10,081 nucleotides of DNA, from contig JAPPKD010000330.1 in the NCBI GenBank assembly GCA_028820215.1, positions 1 through 10,081 of the forward strand, given 5' to 3'. Positions 1 through 7,271 of this stretch are shown piece after piece; positions within the stretch are counted from its first letter, which is position 1; every line of letters starts with the position of its first letter. Made by a program: the position numbers and the translations under genes. This DNA comes from Spirochaetaceae bacterium. GTDB taxonomy: Bacteria; Spirochaetota; Spirochaetia; SZUA-6; Bin103. The notes under the pieces are model-generated. The model had not been told where the DNA came from and ran no database searches. It saw only the letters and a list, made by a program, of their open reading frames with translations.

Positions 1-110
1 TGTTGTTTTTCTGCCCCGGGGGGGGGGGGTGGTGCTGTTTTTTTACCCTGTTGCCGTTGGGGGTGGGGTTGGGCCGGGCCGGGCGCCCCGGAGGGGGGCG
101 CCACAACCCC
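1..110. other. Low-complexity G/T-rich edge, possible sequencing artefact
   Basis: The first ~110 bases contain a run of 12 G (18-29), a run of 7 T (38-44) and repeated GGG/CCC blocks unlike the rest of the window. No open frame here resembles a protein. The likely explanation is a poor-quality contig end or homopolymer error. A real low-complexity spacer cannot be excluded. Confidence 0.5.
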
Positions 111-128
111 GACCGATGCGGGTTCGGC

Positions 129-149
129 GGGCGACCACAAGGGTCGCCC
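129..149. repeat. GC-rich palindromic intergenic repeat downstream of the SDR gene
   Basis: GGGCGACC (129-136) pairs perfectly with GGTCGCCC (142-149) around a 5-base loop. It lies 12 bases past the SDR stop codon on the minus strand. GGGCGACCACAAGGGTCGCCC-like palindromes are, from general experience, a frequent dispersed intergenic motif in GC-rich genomes. It could also act as a transcript 3'-end stem, but no U-tract follows on the minus strand, so it is not a classical intrinsic terminator. Confidence 0.5.
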
Positions 150-161
150 CTACGCGGGCGT

Positions 162-1103
162 TCAGTCTTTCGCGGGCATTGGGGTCCGGGGATTGAATAC
201 GCTGGCGATGTAGGCACTGCGCGGCCGATAGGGCAAGCCGTCCTCCAGGATCGCCTTCATGCGGGTTTCGGCCTCCAAGCGTACGTAGCCGGGATCGTCC
301 TCCGACTCTGCCATGATGTAGAACGTGCCCGTGCGGATGGCGTCGAATACGAGATCCGCGCAGCGCGACGGGGGCATGCCGAATGCCTTGAATCGTTCGA
401 GGACGGGATTCGCGGCGGGGGTCGTGCGCGGGCCGCCGAAACGCTCCGGTCGGTTGCGTTCGGAGGTCACGATGTTGGTGGCCACGACGTTCGGGCAGAG
501 CACGTGCACCGACAAACGGCCGCGGAGTTCCTGGTAGAGGGCTTCCATCAACGCCACGCAGGCGTGTTTCGAGACGCCGTAGACGCCTTGGGCGGCGCAC
601 AGGCCGTCCTGCGACGACGTGGCCATCACGGATCCGGGAGCGTCGCCCGCCGCCATCTTGGGGACGAAGGCGCGCACGCAGTTGGCGACACCCTTGACAT
701 TGACGCCGAGCACGAAGTCCCAGTCGATGTCGCTGGCTCTGGACACGGGACCCCCGCCACCGACACCCGCATTGCAGCACAGGAGCGACACCGGGCTGTC
801 CGGGAAACGATCCGAAACGGCCGCTTCCAGCTTGAGGACGTCCGCCTCCGAAGAGACATCGACCCGATGGCCGCAGACCTCGACCCCTGCTGCGCTTGCG
901 GCATCGGCAAGTCGCGATTCCGCATCGGCGATGGCCGGGGCTTCGATGTCGGCGATCACCGCGTGCATTCCGCCGTCGATGGCCTTCTCCACCAAGGCAA
1001 AGCCGATTCCCGAGGCGCCGCCCGTGACGACGGCCACACCTCCCGCCAGCACATCCAAGTCGGGGTGTGCATTGTTCTGGGCCCCATGTTCGTCGGTAGC
1101 CAT
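162..1103 (-). CDS. Short-chain dehydrogenase/reductase (classical SDR family), 313 aa
   Basis: Predicted cytosolic NAD(P)-dependent oxidoreductase acting on a hydroxyl/carbonyl substrate that the sequence does not reveal. The Rossmann nucleotide motif TGGASGIG is at residues 27-34, the NAG motif at 111-113, the catalytic Asn in VNVKG at N135, a catalytic Ser at S163 or S164, and the YxxxK pair is Y175/K179, so the active-site tetrad is complete. An acidic residue (D52) at the end of the second strand favours NAD(H) over NADP(H); that is family knowledge, not proof. The frame stays open to 1256, but I chose the ATG at 1103 because AAGAGGA lies about 7 bases upstream and the SDR fold begins normally after it. 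Length is slightly above the usual 250-280 aa because of an extended C-terminus (from about residue 240). It is divergent from the dioxygenase gene, with which it may be co-regulated. Confidence 0.93.
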   Translation of the reverse strand: MATDEHGAQNNAHPDLDVLAGGVAVVTGGASGIGFALVEKAIDGGMHAVIADIEAPAIADAESRLADAASAAGVEVCGHRVDVSSEADVLKLEAAVSDRFPDSPVSLLCCNAGVGGGGPVSRASDIDWDFVLGVNVKGVANCVRAFVPKMAAGDAPGSVMATSSQDGLCAAQGVYGVSKHACVALMEALYQELRGRLSVHVLCPNVVATNIVTSERNRPERFGGPRTTPAANPVLERFKAFGMPPSRCADLVFDAIRTGTFYIMAESEDDPGYVRLEAETRMKAILEDGLPYRPRSAYIASVFNPRTPMPAKD

Positions 1104-1217
1104 CGTCGGTCCTCTTTTCGCCCGGACGAAACGGCACAGCATACCCGCAGGCTCTTGAACCGTGGCACGCTCTGGCGTTCCCGTCGATAATGCGGCGCGC
1201 GACGGGAAGACCAGACC
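1104..1217. promoter_or_regulatory. Divergent intergenic region between SDR and PhyH genes
   Basis: This 114-bp gap separates two divergent starts and must hold promoters for both. On the plus strand GATAAT (1186-1191) resembles a -10 box, but no -35 box sits at 16-18 bp; the nearest, TTGAAC (1155-1160), is 25 bases away. The dioxygenase has only a modest ribosome site (GGGAAGA about 7-9 bases before its ATG), while the SDR gene has a good one. No clear operator palindrome was seen. Confidence 0.4.
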
Positions 1218-2372
1218 ATGCAGGCCTCGACAGTCACCAACGCATTCGGCAGCCACGAACTGCTTCGCTTCGACTACGCCCGCGCCAGGTTGGCGGAATC
1301 CGAAGAGCAGTTCGACCGCAACGTCCTAAACGCCGTCGACCGCCACGGCTTCGTGGTGATCGAAAACGCCGTGGACGGCACCGACTGCGACGCCCTGGTC
1401 GCCGAGATGCGTCCCTACATCGACGCCACGCCCCACGGTTTGCACGGTCTCGGCGGCACCCGCCGCGTCGGTGCGCTAGTGGCGAGATCGCCGGCGAGCC
1501 ACAAGATGATCGCCCACCCGGCGATCCTCCGCCTCGCCAATGCAATCCTCGGTGAGCAGCGCCTGTCCGGCGATGCCGTGCAGATCAACGGCAAGTCCGG
1601 CAAGGGCGAGAAGGGCTTCCGCTACCCGTGGCAACTGCATCTGACGCAGATCATCGACGTGGGTCCGGGTGCCGGCACCGACGCCATGCCGCACCATCTC
1701 AAGTTGCACCGCGCCAACGGCATGTGGGTGCACGACTTCCAGAACGCCGGCCTCGACCCGCAGGTCGAGGTGATGTGGGCGCTGTCCGACTTCACCGAAG
1801 ACAATGGCGCCACGCACGTCGTCCTCGGCAGCCATCGCGAGGAACCCCGCGGCGGACACCTCAGCCATCGACAGCCCACAGTCCAGGCCGTCATGGACAA
1901 GGGCAGCGCGCTCGTCTGGACCGGCTGGTCGGTTCACGGCGCGGGGGTCAACACCTCCTCGGAACGACGGATCGGCATGAACATCAACTACGCGCTGGCG
2001 TTCCTCGCCCAGGAGGAGAACCAGCTACTCGCCTGTCCACCGCACATCGCGCGCAAGCTGCGGGTGGAGTTGCAGCGGTTGATCGGCTACCGGCAACCCG
2101 CCGGGGCGCTGAACTATGTCGCGGAGTGCCAGGCGCCGGCAGACTCGGTGCTGAAAGAGGACTTCGACGTGCTCGTGCCGGGCGCACACGGCCACCCGAT
2201 GGACGCGGACATCGACGGGCCCACCTACGCACCCGTCGACGACGATGCCTTTGCGGCGAAACTGCGTTCCCTGGAAGAAAGCAAGGCCGCCGCGCTAGCT
2301 GAGGATGACCTCGAACTCGCGCTGCACCTCAAGCACGCCATCGGTGTCCTGAAGAAGTCGCCGCGGCTGTGA
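1218..2372 (+). CDS. Phytanoyl-CoA dioxygenase (PhyH)-family protein with HRA in place of HxD, 384 aa
   Basis: A non-heme Fe(II)/2-oxoglutarate-dependent oxygenase of the PhyH family; substrate unknown. The family-typical stretches are visible: LHLTQIIDVGPG (140-151), the first metal-ligand segment KLHRANGMW (162-170), WALSDFTEDNGATHVVLGSH (187-206), and the distal VHGAGVNTSSERRIGMN (239-255) with H240 as second His ligand and R251 as the likely 2-oxoglutarate-binding Arg. In typical members the first segment reads His-x-Asp; here it is H164-R165-A166, so the carboxylate ligand appears missing. The C-terminus (about 349-380) is a charged helical stretch resembling a UVR motif. The protein is longer than the usual ~250-320 aa. 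The stop overlaps the next gene's GTG start, implying an operon. Alternatives are a halogenase-like enzyme, an enzyme using another ligand, or a catalytically dead homologue. Confidence 0.88.
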   Translation: MQASTVTNAFGSHELLRFDYARARLAESEEQFDRNVLNAVDRHGFVVIENAVDGTDCDALVAEMRPYIDATPHGLHGLGGTRRVGALVARSPASHKMIAHPAILRLANAILGEQRLSGDAVQINGKSGKGEKGFRYPWQLHLTQIIDVGPGAGTDAMPHHLKLHRANGMWVHDFQNAGLDPQVEVMWALSDFTEDNGATHVVLGSHREEPRGGHLSHRQPTVQAVMDKGSALVWTGWSVHGAGVNTSSERRIGMNINYALAFLAQEENQLLACPPHIARKLRVELQRLIGYRQPAGALNYVAECQAPADSVLKEDFDVLVPGAHGHPMDADIDGPTYAPVDDDAFAAKLRSLEESKAAALAEDDLELALHLKHAIGVLKKSPRL

Positions 2373-2845
2373 GCGACTCGCCGTTTCGGATACTCGTCAT
2401 CTGCACCGGCAACCGCGCTCGTTCGCAGATGGCACATGGTTGGCTCCGGACCCTCGGGGGTGAGCGCGTCGAGGTCGAAAGCGCTGGAACGGCACCCAAG
2501 GGCGTTCACCCGGTGGCGATCAAGGTGATGGCCGAAGTCGGTATCGACATTTCCGGTCACACTTCCGATCCCGTCGACGGTTACCTCGACGACGACTTCG
2601 ACCTGGTGGTGACGGTGTGCGATACGGCGAAGGAAGCCTGTCCCGTGTTCCCCGGTGCAAAGCGGACCCTGCACCGGGCCTTCGAGGATCCGGACTATCC
2701 GTGGATGGACGACGAGGAATTCGCGGACGTGTTCCGTCGCATCCGGGATGCGATCGGCGCTTTCAGCCGGGATCTGTTGGCCAGCGAACTAGGCGGATGT
2801 CACCCGGGGTACCGTGTCCGAGCGCTGCAGGAAAACGGGCCGTAG
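2369..2845 (+). CDS. arsC: Arsenate reductase / low-molecular-weight protein tyrosine phosphatase-fold protein, 158 aa
   Basis: Cytosolic enzyme of the thioredoxin-coupled ArsC class, which reduces arsenate to arsenite using a cysteine relay on a phosphatase fold. The P-loop CTGNRARS gives the C-x5-R signature (C12 to R18). Two further cysteines in VCDTAKEAC (C84, C91) match the resolving-cysteine pair that separates ArsC from plain phosphatases. The acidic DP loop is FEDP with D107. The usual P-loop Ser after Asn is Arg here (R16), which is atypical. Start is GTG at 2369, overlapping the dioxygenase stop as GTGA, so translation is probably coupled; GAAGAAG lies rather far upstream. The last ~20 residues (from about 138) extend past the usual family end. 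The absence of arsB, acr3 or arsR in view leaves the arsenic role unproven; a phosphatase role is possible. Confidence 0.85.
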   Translation: MSDSPFRILVICTGNRARSQMAHGWLRTLGGERVEVESAGTAPKGVHPVAIKVMAEVGIDISGHTSDPVDGYLDDDFDLVVTVCDTAKEACPVFPGAKRTLHRAFEDPDYPWMDDEEFADVFRRIRDAIGAFSRDLLASELGGCHPGYRVRALQENGP

Positions 2846-4152
2846 GGGACGGCTTGTCCGAGGCAGACCGAATCCAACAACTTGATTTAACAAAAATTAC
2901 TGGCCGTTGTCCAGTTCGGATTACTGCCTGCGTTAGTGGTATTCGGGCGATAGCGGGAGCGCCTCGGTGTTTCTGCGCGCGCCAGCGAGGCGCAGGGCAC
3001 GGGTCGACGCGGGATGCTGGATGGCGCGGGCGGGGCGCATCGGCGATGCGATGCCGGTCGGGAGGCAAGTGGCCTACAGTGCGGCAAGGCGTCCAGACGG
3101 CGCATTCGATGTCGAGCACTCGTCGCCTGTGGAGGGTTCGCCGAGGGCCTAATTCGAGGCGCAGCGGTGCTCGGTGTTGACCGCGTTGGTGAGCGAGGTG
3201 ACCGCTTGGCGGAATGGAGAGCCTGTGCGACTATGTCTGTGCTAGGTGATCGACGAGTTGACGACGGAGGGCGCACTCGAACTTGCCCAGGTGTTCGAGT
3301 GGAAGTGCTTCCTGCGTCTTTCGATGGGCTTCCAGCGTGGTTACCAATGCGCGCAACTCCTCCGGGGGACTTCAGCCGTACCTTGGTTGCTGTGGAAGCT
3401 GAAACACAACCGGCGCTGTTCCGACTGGACCCGACGCGGGTGGAGAGGTGCCGCATCACTCCCGCGGCGAACATCGATGCCATTTGCCGGGCGGTGTCGC
3501 CCGAAACGGGGGAGCGGTTGACGTCTACGTAGAGGACTACGGTGACTTGGCAGTTGTTTCCTGCTCCGGTCACGGGTTCGTGTTCGATCTAGGTGACTGG
3601 GACATGTGGTCCGGTGGGCCGATCGTCTGCATGGTGACGAACGTGGCGTGCCGACGTTGACGAGAGCGCTCAAGGGCGTCAGCCAGGCGACTTGGCGACG
3701 TTGGTGATGGGCGTGGACACGATGCGAGGACAATGATCGCCGTCGAGCGATGGTTGAGCGCCATGGACGGCCAAAAAAGGCTTGGGCAGACAGGCTGATT
3801 GACCTGCGAATCGCCTTGGGATCGCTCTACGTGCGGAACTCTCGTGGAACGCTGGAGAGATCGCACTGGGCGGCACGGCGCCGAGCGTCGCGATCGGGCA
3901 GGCCGCAGCCGTGGTGCGCCGGCAACGGCCGGTGGGGTCCGACAGGCAGGCATCTGCCGTCAGGACAGGGCGACGTTCAGTGGACGAACCGCTACGCCAA
4001 TGCGAGTGGTTGATCGCTCCAGGTTCCACCCAAATCTCGTGGATGCGAGGTCTTTGAGAGCAAGAGTCGAGATGCGGACAGCGCGGGCGAAGTGTCAGAG
4101 TCGGTCATCATTGGCGCCGACGCGAAGAGCACATCGACAATCGGAGGGCAGG
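2846..4152. other. 1.3-kb stretch with no recognisable gene
   Basis: All six frames were read. Several frames stay open (for example 3014-3532 plus, 2887-3573 minus, 3750-4013 plus, and the upstream part of the ada frame from 3799), but their translations are Arg/Ser/Pro/Thr/Ala-rich, lack motifs, and start without Shine-Dalgarno sites. Short pieces look gene-like (around 3246-3350 plus and 3600-3690 plus) but I could not join them into a known family. It may be a decayed gene or insertion, or a long non-coding spacer. No tRNA-like cloverleaf was seen. The promoter of the ada unit should lie near its right end, but no clear boxes or Ada operator are visible. Confidence 0.5.
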
Positions 4153-5316
4153 ATGGCCAAAGGGCCCGCACCACCAGAATCGCTTGCGGCTCGATTTCGG
4201 AACGACGACGAACGCTGGTCGGCAGTCCTGAGTCGCGATCATTCGGCGGACGGGCAGTTCCTGTACTGCGTCACGACGACCGGCATTTACTGCCGTCCCG
4301 GGTGTGCGGCGCGGCTCCCACGTCGCGAGAACGTGCGCTTCCACAGTACCTGCGAGGACGCCGCGAATGCGGGCTTCCGGCCCTGCCGCCGCTGCCGCCC
4401 GAACGAGCCGCCGCTCGCCGAACGCCGCGCGCGGTCGGTGGCTGCCGCGTGCCGCATGGTGGAGACGTCGGACGGGGTGCCAACGCTCGACGAGCTTGCG
4501 CAAGCCGCCGGCATGAGCCGGTTCCACTTCCACCGGGTGTTCAAGGACGCTACCGGCATCACGCCACGCGCCTATGTAGCTGCGTACCGCGCGGAACGGG
4601 CGCGCACGGCTCTGCAGGCATCGCGGACGGTCACCGAAGCCATGTACGACGCTGGTTTCGATTCGAGCGCGCGCTTCTACGCGGCGGCGCCGGGGATGCT
4701 AGGGATGGCCCCGAGGACCTTTCGGGACGGCGGCGTAGGCGAGACCATCCGGTTCGCCGCCGGCGAGTGCTCGCTCGGCTCGATCCTTGTGGCTGCGACA
4801 GCCACAGGGGTTTGCACGATCCTACTCGGCGACGACCCGGCCTGTTTGGCGCGGGAGTTGCAGGACCGTTTCCCGCGTGCCGAGCTCGTTGGCGGAGACG
4901 CGGAGTTCGAGTCCGTCGTGGCGGGAATCGTGGGCCTCGTCGAAGCCCCGACGCTCGGACATGACCTGCCGCTCGACATCCGCGGGACGGCGTTCCAGCG
5001 ACGGGTCTGGGAGGCGCTGAGGGCGATTCCCGCAGGTACGACCGCCAGCTACGGCGTTGTCGCCGATCGCATCGGCTCGCCGAATGCTGCCCGAGCCGTT
5101 GCTCGGGCGTGCGCCGCGAACCCGCTGGCCATTTCGATTCCTTGCCACCGGGTCGTCCGGAGCGACGGCACGCTCGGCGGCTACCGCTGGGGAGTGGAAC
5201 GCAAGCGGGCTCTGCTCGCCCTTGAGGCCCGTCCTGAGACCGGGCCGCCGGCGCGATGTCACGTCGACCTCGGGACCCTGCCTCGGGGCCCGCGACACCG
5301 GGCCACATGCACCTGA
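4153..5316 (+). CDS. ada: Ada: bifunctional methylphosphotriester/O6-alkylguanine-DNA repair protein and transcriptional activator, 387 aa
   Basis: Repairs alkylated DNA by irreversible methyl transfer to its own cysteines and, once methylated in the N-terminal domain, activates the alkylation-response genes. Domains in order: Ada zinc domain (about 12-85) with the four Cys ligands C47, C51, C78, C81 in GIYCRPGC and RPCRRC, of which C47 corresponds to the methyl-accepting Cys38 of E. coli Ada; AraC-type helix-turn-helix domain (about 93-192, including AGMSRFHFHRVFK); and the O6-methylguanine methyltransferase domain (about 205-360) with active site PCHRVV (C331). All three are complete. I chose the ATG at 4153 because GGAGG (4143-4147) sits 5 bases before it and the homologous domain starts after it, although the frame is open from 3799. 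The tail after residue 360 is extra compared with the 354-aa E. coli protein. The decarboxylase gene follows after 7 bp. Confidence 0.96.
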   Translation: MAKGPAPPESLAARFRNDDERWSAVLSRDHSADGQFLYCVTTTGIYCRPGCAARLPRRENVRFHSTCEDAANAGFRPCRRCRPNEPPLAERRARSVAAACRMVETSDGVPTLDELAQAAGMSRFHFHRVFKDATGITPRAYVAAYRAERARTALQASRTVTEAMYDAGFDSSARFYAAAPGMLGMAPRTFRDGGVGETIRFAAGECSLGSILVAATATGVCTILLGDDPACLARELQDRFPRAELVGGDAEFESVVAGIVGLVEAPTLGHDLPLDIRGTAFQRRVWEALRAIPAGTTASYGVVADRIGSPNAARAVARACAANPLAISIPCHRVVRSDGTLGGYRWGVERKRALLALEARPETGPPARCHVDLGTLPRGPRHRATCT

Positions 5317-5323
5317 GCCCACT

Positions 5324-6721
5324 ATGATCGATCCGCTGTTTCCGGACCACGCTGCCCTGACGTCAGTCGAGAACGACCTCACCGAGAGGCTCGACGCCGT
5401 GCGCCGCGCCTCGGCTTCGCGCAAGTTGGCGGTTGGCGGCGTTCCGTCAGCCGCCTGGCTTCGGGAACTGCGGGACACCCGTTTCGACGGGCCGAGGGAA
5501 CTGCCGGGTTTGATGGACTGGGTGATCGACGGCCTCGAAAGCGGAATGGTGCATATGACGCATCCGGGCTATCTCGGCCTGTTCAATCCCGCACCGACGT
5601 TCGCCGCCGAGTGCGCGGACCGCATCGCCGCGGCGTTCAATCCCCAGATCTGCGTCTACTCCCATGCTGCCGCTGCCGTGGAGATCGAGTTGCACGTGAT
5701 CCGGGAAGTTGCGCTGCGCGCGGGGCTGCCGGAAGGATCGGGCGGGCATTTCACGAGCGGCGGGGCCGAGGCGAACCATGCGGCGACGCTTTGCGCGCTC
5801 CAGGCGAACTGCCCCGCCTACGGCGAGCGCGGGGTGTCGGCGTTCGCCGGGCCACCGTCGGTCTACGTGTCGAGGGAAAGCCATCTGGCATGGCTGAAGA
5901 TCGCCCACGCGACCGGGATTGGTCGCAACGCCGTTCGCCTTATCGCGACGGACGGCCACGGGCGCATGGACCCGAGGGCTTTGAAGGAGACCGTCGCAGC
6001 GGACATCGGCAAAGGCTGTGTGCCGGTCATGATCGCGGCGACCGCGGGCACCACGAACGCTGGAATGATCGACCCGCTGACACCCTGCGGCGAACTGGCC
6101 CGTCGCCACGGCGCGTGGTTCCATGTCGATGCCGCCTGGGGCGGCGCGCTGGTCGCGAGCGCGGCCCACCGCAAGGCCCTCGCCGGCATCGAGCGCGCGG
6201 ACTCGGTAACGATCGACGCGCACAAGTGGTTCGCCACCACCATGGGGGCGGGGATGTTCCTCACCGCCCGGCCAGAAGTCCCCGCGCAGGTCTTCCGCGT
6301 CTACACGAGCTACATGCCTGCCGGCGAGGCCGACAAGGACTTCTACGCCAACTCCAACCAGTGGTCGCGCCGGTTTGTCGGCTTGCGTCTGTTCCTCGCA
6401 CTCGGCGCGGCCGGGTGGGATGGATTCGCGGGACATGTCGCGCGCTCCATTCGCCTGACCGGGCGACTCGCCCGGCACCTCCAGGGCCACGGATGGTCGC
6501 TCGTCAATGCTTCTCCCATGGCCGTCGCCTGCCTGGTACCTCCGCAAGGGCACGAGGCGGTTCGACGCTACATCGACGCCGTCCTCGAGGACGGTCGGTA
6601 CTGGGTGTCGGAAGCGAGTTTCGAGGGTCGACCGGCGCTGCGCGCTTGCGTCACGAACGGAAGAACCAGCGAGCGCGACATCGACTCGCTTGCCGAATTC
6701 CTAGCCTCGGTTCGGGTCTGA
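5324..6721 (+). CDS. Pyridoxal-phosphate-dependent group II amino-acid decarboxylase, 465 aa
   Basis: Cytosolic PLP enzyme of the aromatic-amino-acid / glutamate / diaminobutyrate decarboxylase superfamily, expected to release CO2 from an L-amino acid to give an amine; the substrate is not readable from sequence. Motifs: FTSGGAEANHAA (143-154, phosphate-side Gly and Asn), H187 in SRESH (ring-stacking His), HVDAAWGG (267-274, D269 to bind the pyridine nitrogen), and DAHKW with Schiff-base Lys K301. A late NQWSRRFVGLRLFLAL segment (345-360) is also typical. The frame is open upstream inside ada, but the domain begins normally at the ATG at 5324, 7 bases after the ada stop. No good Shine-Dalgarno precedes it, so translation may depend on readthrough of ribosomes from ada. 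An aldolase-like or decarboxylation-dependent transaminase activity is possible for this fold. Confidence 0.92.
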   Translation: MIDPLFPDHAALTSVENDLTERLDAVRRASASRKLAVGGVPSAAWLRELRDTRFDGPRELPGLMDWVIDGLESGMVHMTHPGYLGLFNPAPTFAAECADRIAAAFNPQICVYSHAAAAVEIELHVIREVALRAGLPEGSGGHFTSGGAEANHAATLCALQANCPAYGERGVSAFAGPPSVYVSRESHLAWLKIAHATGIGRNAVRLIATDGHGRMDPRALKETVAADIGKGCVPVMIAATAGTTNAGMIDPLTPCGELARRHGAWFHVDAAWGGALVASAAHRKALAGIERADSVTIDAHKWFATTMGAGMFLTARPEVPAQVFRVYTSYMPAGEADKDFYANSNQWSRRFVGLRLFLALGAAGWDGFAGHVARSIRLTGRLARHLQGHGWSLVNASPMAVACLVPPQGHEAVRRYIDAVLEDGRYWVSEASFEGRPALRACVTNGRTSERDIDSLAEFLASVRV

Positions 6722-6787
6722 TCGCGACCTCCGTGCGCGGTTCAGCAAGGCCCGCGAAGTCGTGGAGTTCGGCAACTCGCATGGGGT
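6722..6787. other. Convergent gap between decarboxylase and thioesterase genes
   Basis: A 66-bp gap in which two transcripts meet tail to tail. Only a weak stem is visible (GAGTT 6765-6769 with AACTC 6774-6778, loop CGGC) and there is no T-run, so no intrinsic terminator can be called with confidence. Confidence 0.35.
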
Positions 6788-7192
6788 TCAGCCTGCGCGC
6801 AGGTGCGTCGTCGTCATGTCGATCAGGAGGCGGCCAGTCGGACTCCGGACGAGGGTCCGCACGACAACGAGTCTCCTTCCCCTCTGGACGGTCGTCGACC
6901 GGGCGGTCAGTTCGCCATCGCGTTCGTTGCCGAGCAGAACCGTGTGCAGGCCAATCGCCAGCGGGAAGCCCTCGCCATTCTCCCCCACACTGCCCGGATC
7001 GCCGACCGCACATATCGTGGCCGCGACATCGGCCAACCAAATCAACGCGCCGGCGTGCACCGTGCCGAACGCGTTCCTTGCCGCGTCGGTGACAGCCATT
7101 TTGGCGACTACCAAGTCCGGTTCCCGGCTCTCGATGGTGAGCTCGACCCCGCCCGACCAGCGGTCTTCGGCAAGGCGTTCATTGACGTTCAC
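6788..7192 (-). CDS. PaaI-like hotdog-fold thioesterase (4HBT family), 134 aa
   Basis: Probable acyl-CoA thioesterase of the hotdog fold, hydrolysing a CoA thioester of unknown acyl group in the cytosol; such small enzymes work as dimers or tetramers. The signature helix reads NAFGTVHAGALIWLADVAAT (40-59), with N40, H46 and D55 at positions expected for the active site and helix in the family. The length, 134 aa, is normal for a single hotdog domain. The start is GTG at 7192, supported by a purine-rich ribosome site (GGGGAGAAGGA) 6-16 bases upstream; an ATG at 7182 is out of frame. It is transcribed toward the decarboxylase, so it is not in the same operon. The intact gene begins right beside transposon debris, so its native promoter may have been replaced. 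Confidence 0.85.
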   Translation of the reverse strand: MNVNERLAEDRWSGGVELTIESREPDLVVAKMAVTDAARNAFGTVHAGALIWLADVAATICAVGDPGSVGENGEGFPLAIGLHTVLLGNERDGELTARSTTVQRGRRLVVVRTLVRSPTGRLLIDMTTTHLRAG

Positions 7193-7271
7193 AGGCTTCC
7201 TTCTCCCCTTGTTCCAGGCGGCATCTCCCGGCCCTGGGCGGCCAGGGCCGACACGACTTCGGACCTGAGCA

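Noticed and set aside
1163..1178. Sigma-54-like promoter before the dioxygenase (TGGCACG at 1163-1169)
   Set aside because: The -24 half matches but the -12 half reads GGCGT and its GC is one base out of the required spacing.
3..1190. Long plus-strand open frame opposite the SDR gene
   Set aside because: It is the complement shadow of a gene with intact SDR motifs; its own translation is Arg/Gly/His-rich with no motif.
2887..3573. 228-codon minus-strand frame in the gene-poor interval
   Set aside because: Ser/Arg/Pro/Thr-rich with no domain, no ribosome site, and several rival open frames over the same bases.
4092..4964. 290-codon plus-strand frame overlapping ada
   Set aside because: Arg/Gly/Pro-rich out-of-frame text; ada is complete with all domain motifs in the other frame.
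5447..6553. 368-codon minus-strand frame inside the decarboxylase
   Set aside because: Antisense shadow of a gene with full PLP-enzyme motifs; high-GC codon bias leaves the opposite frame open.
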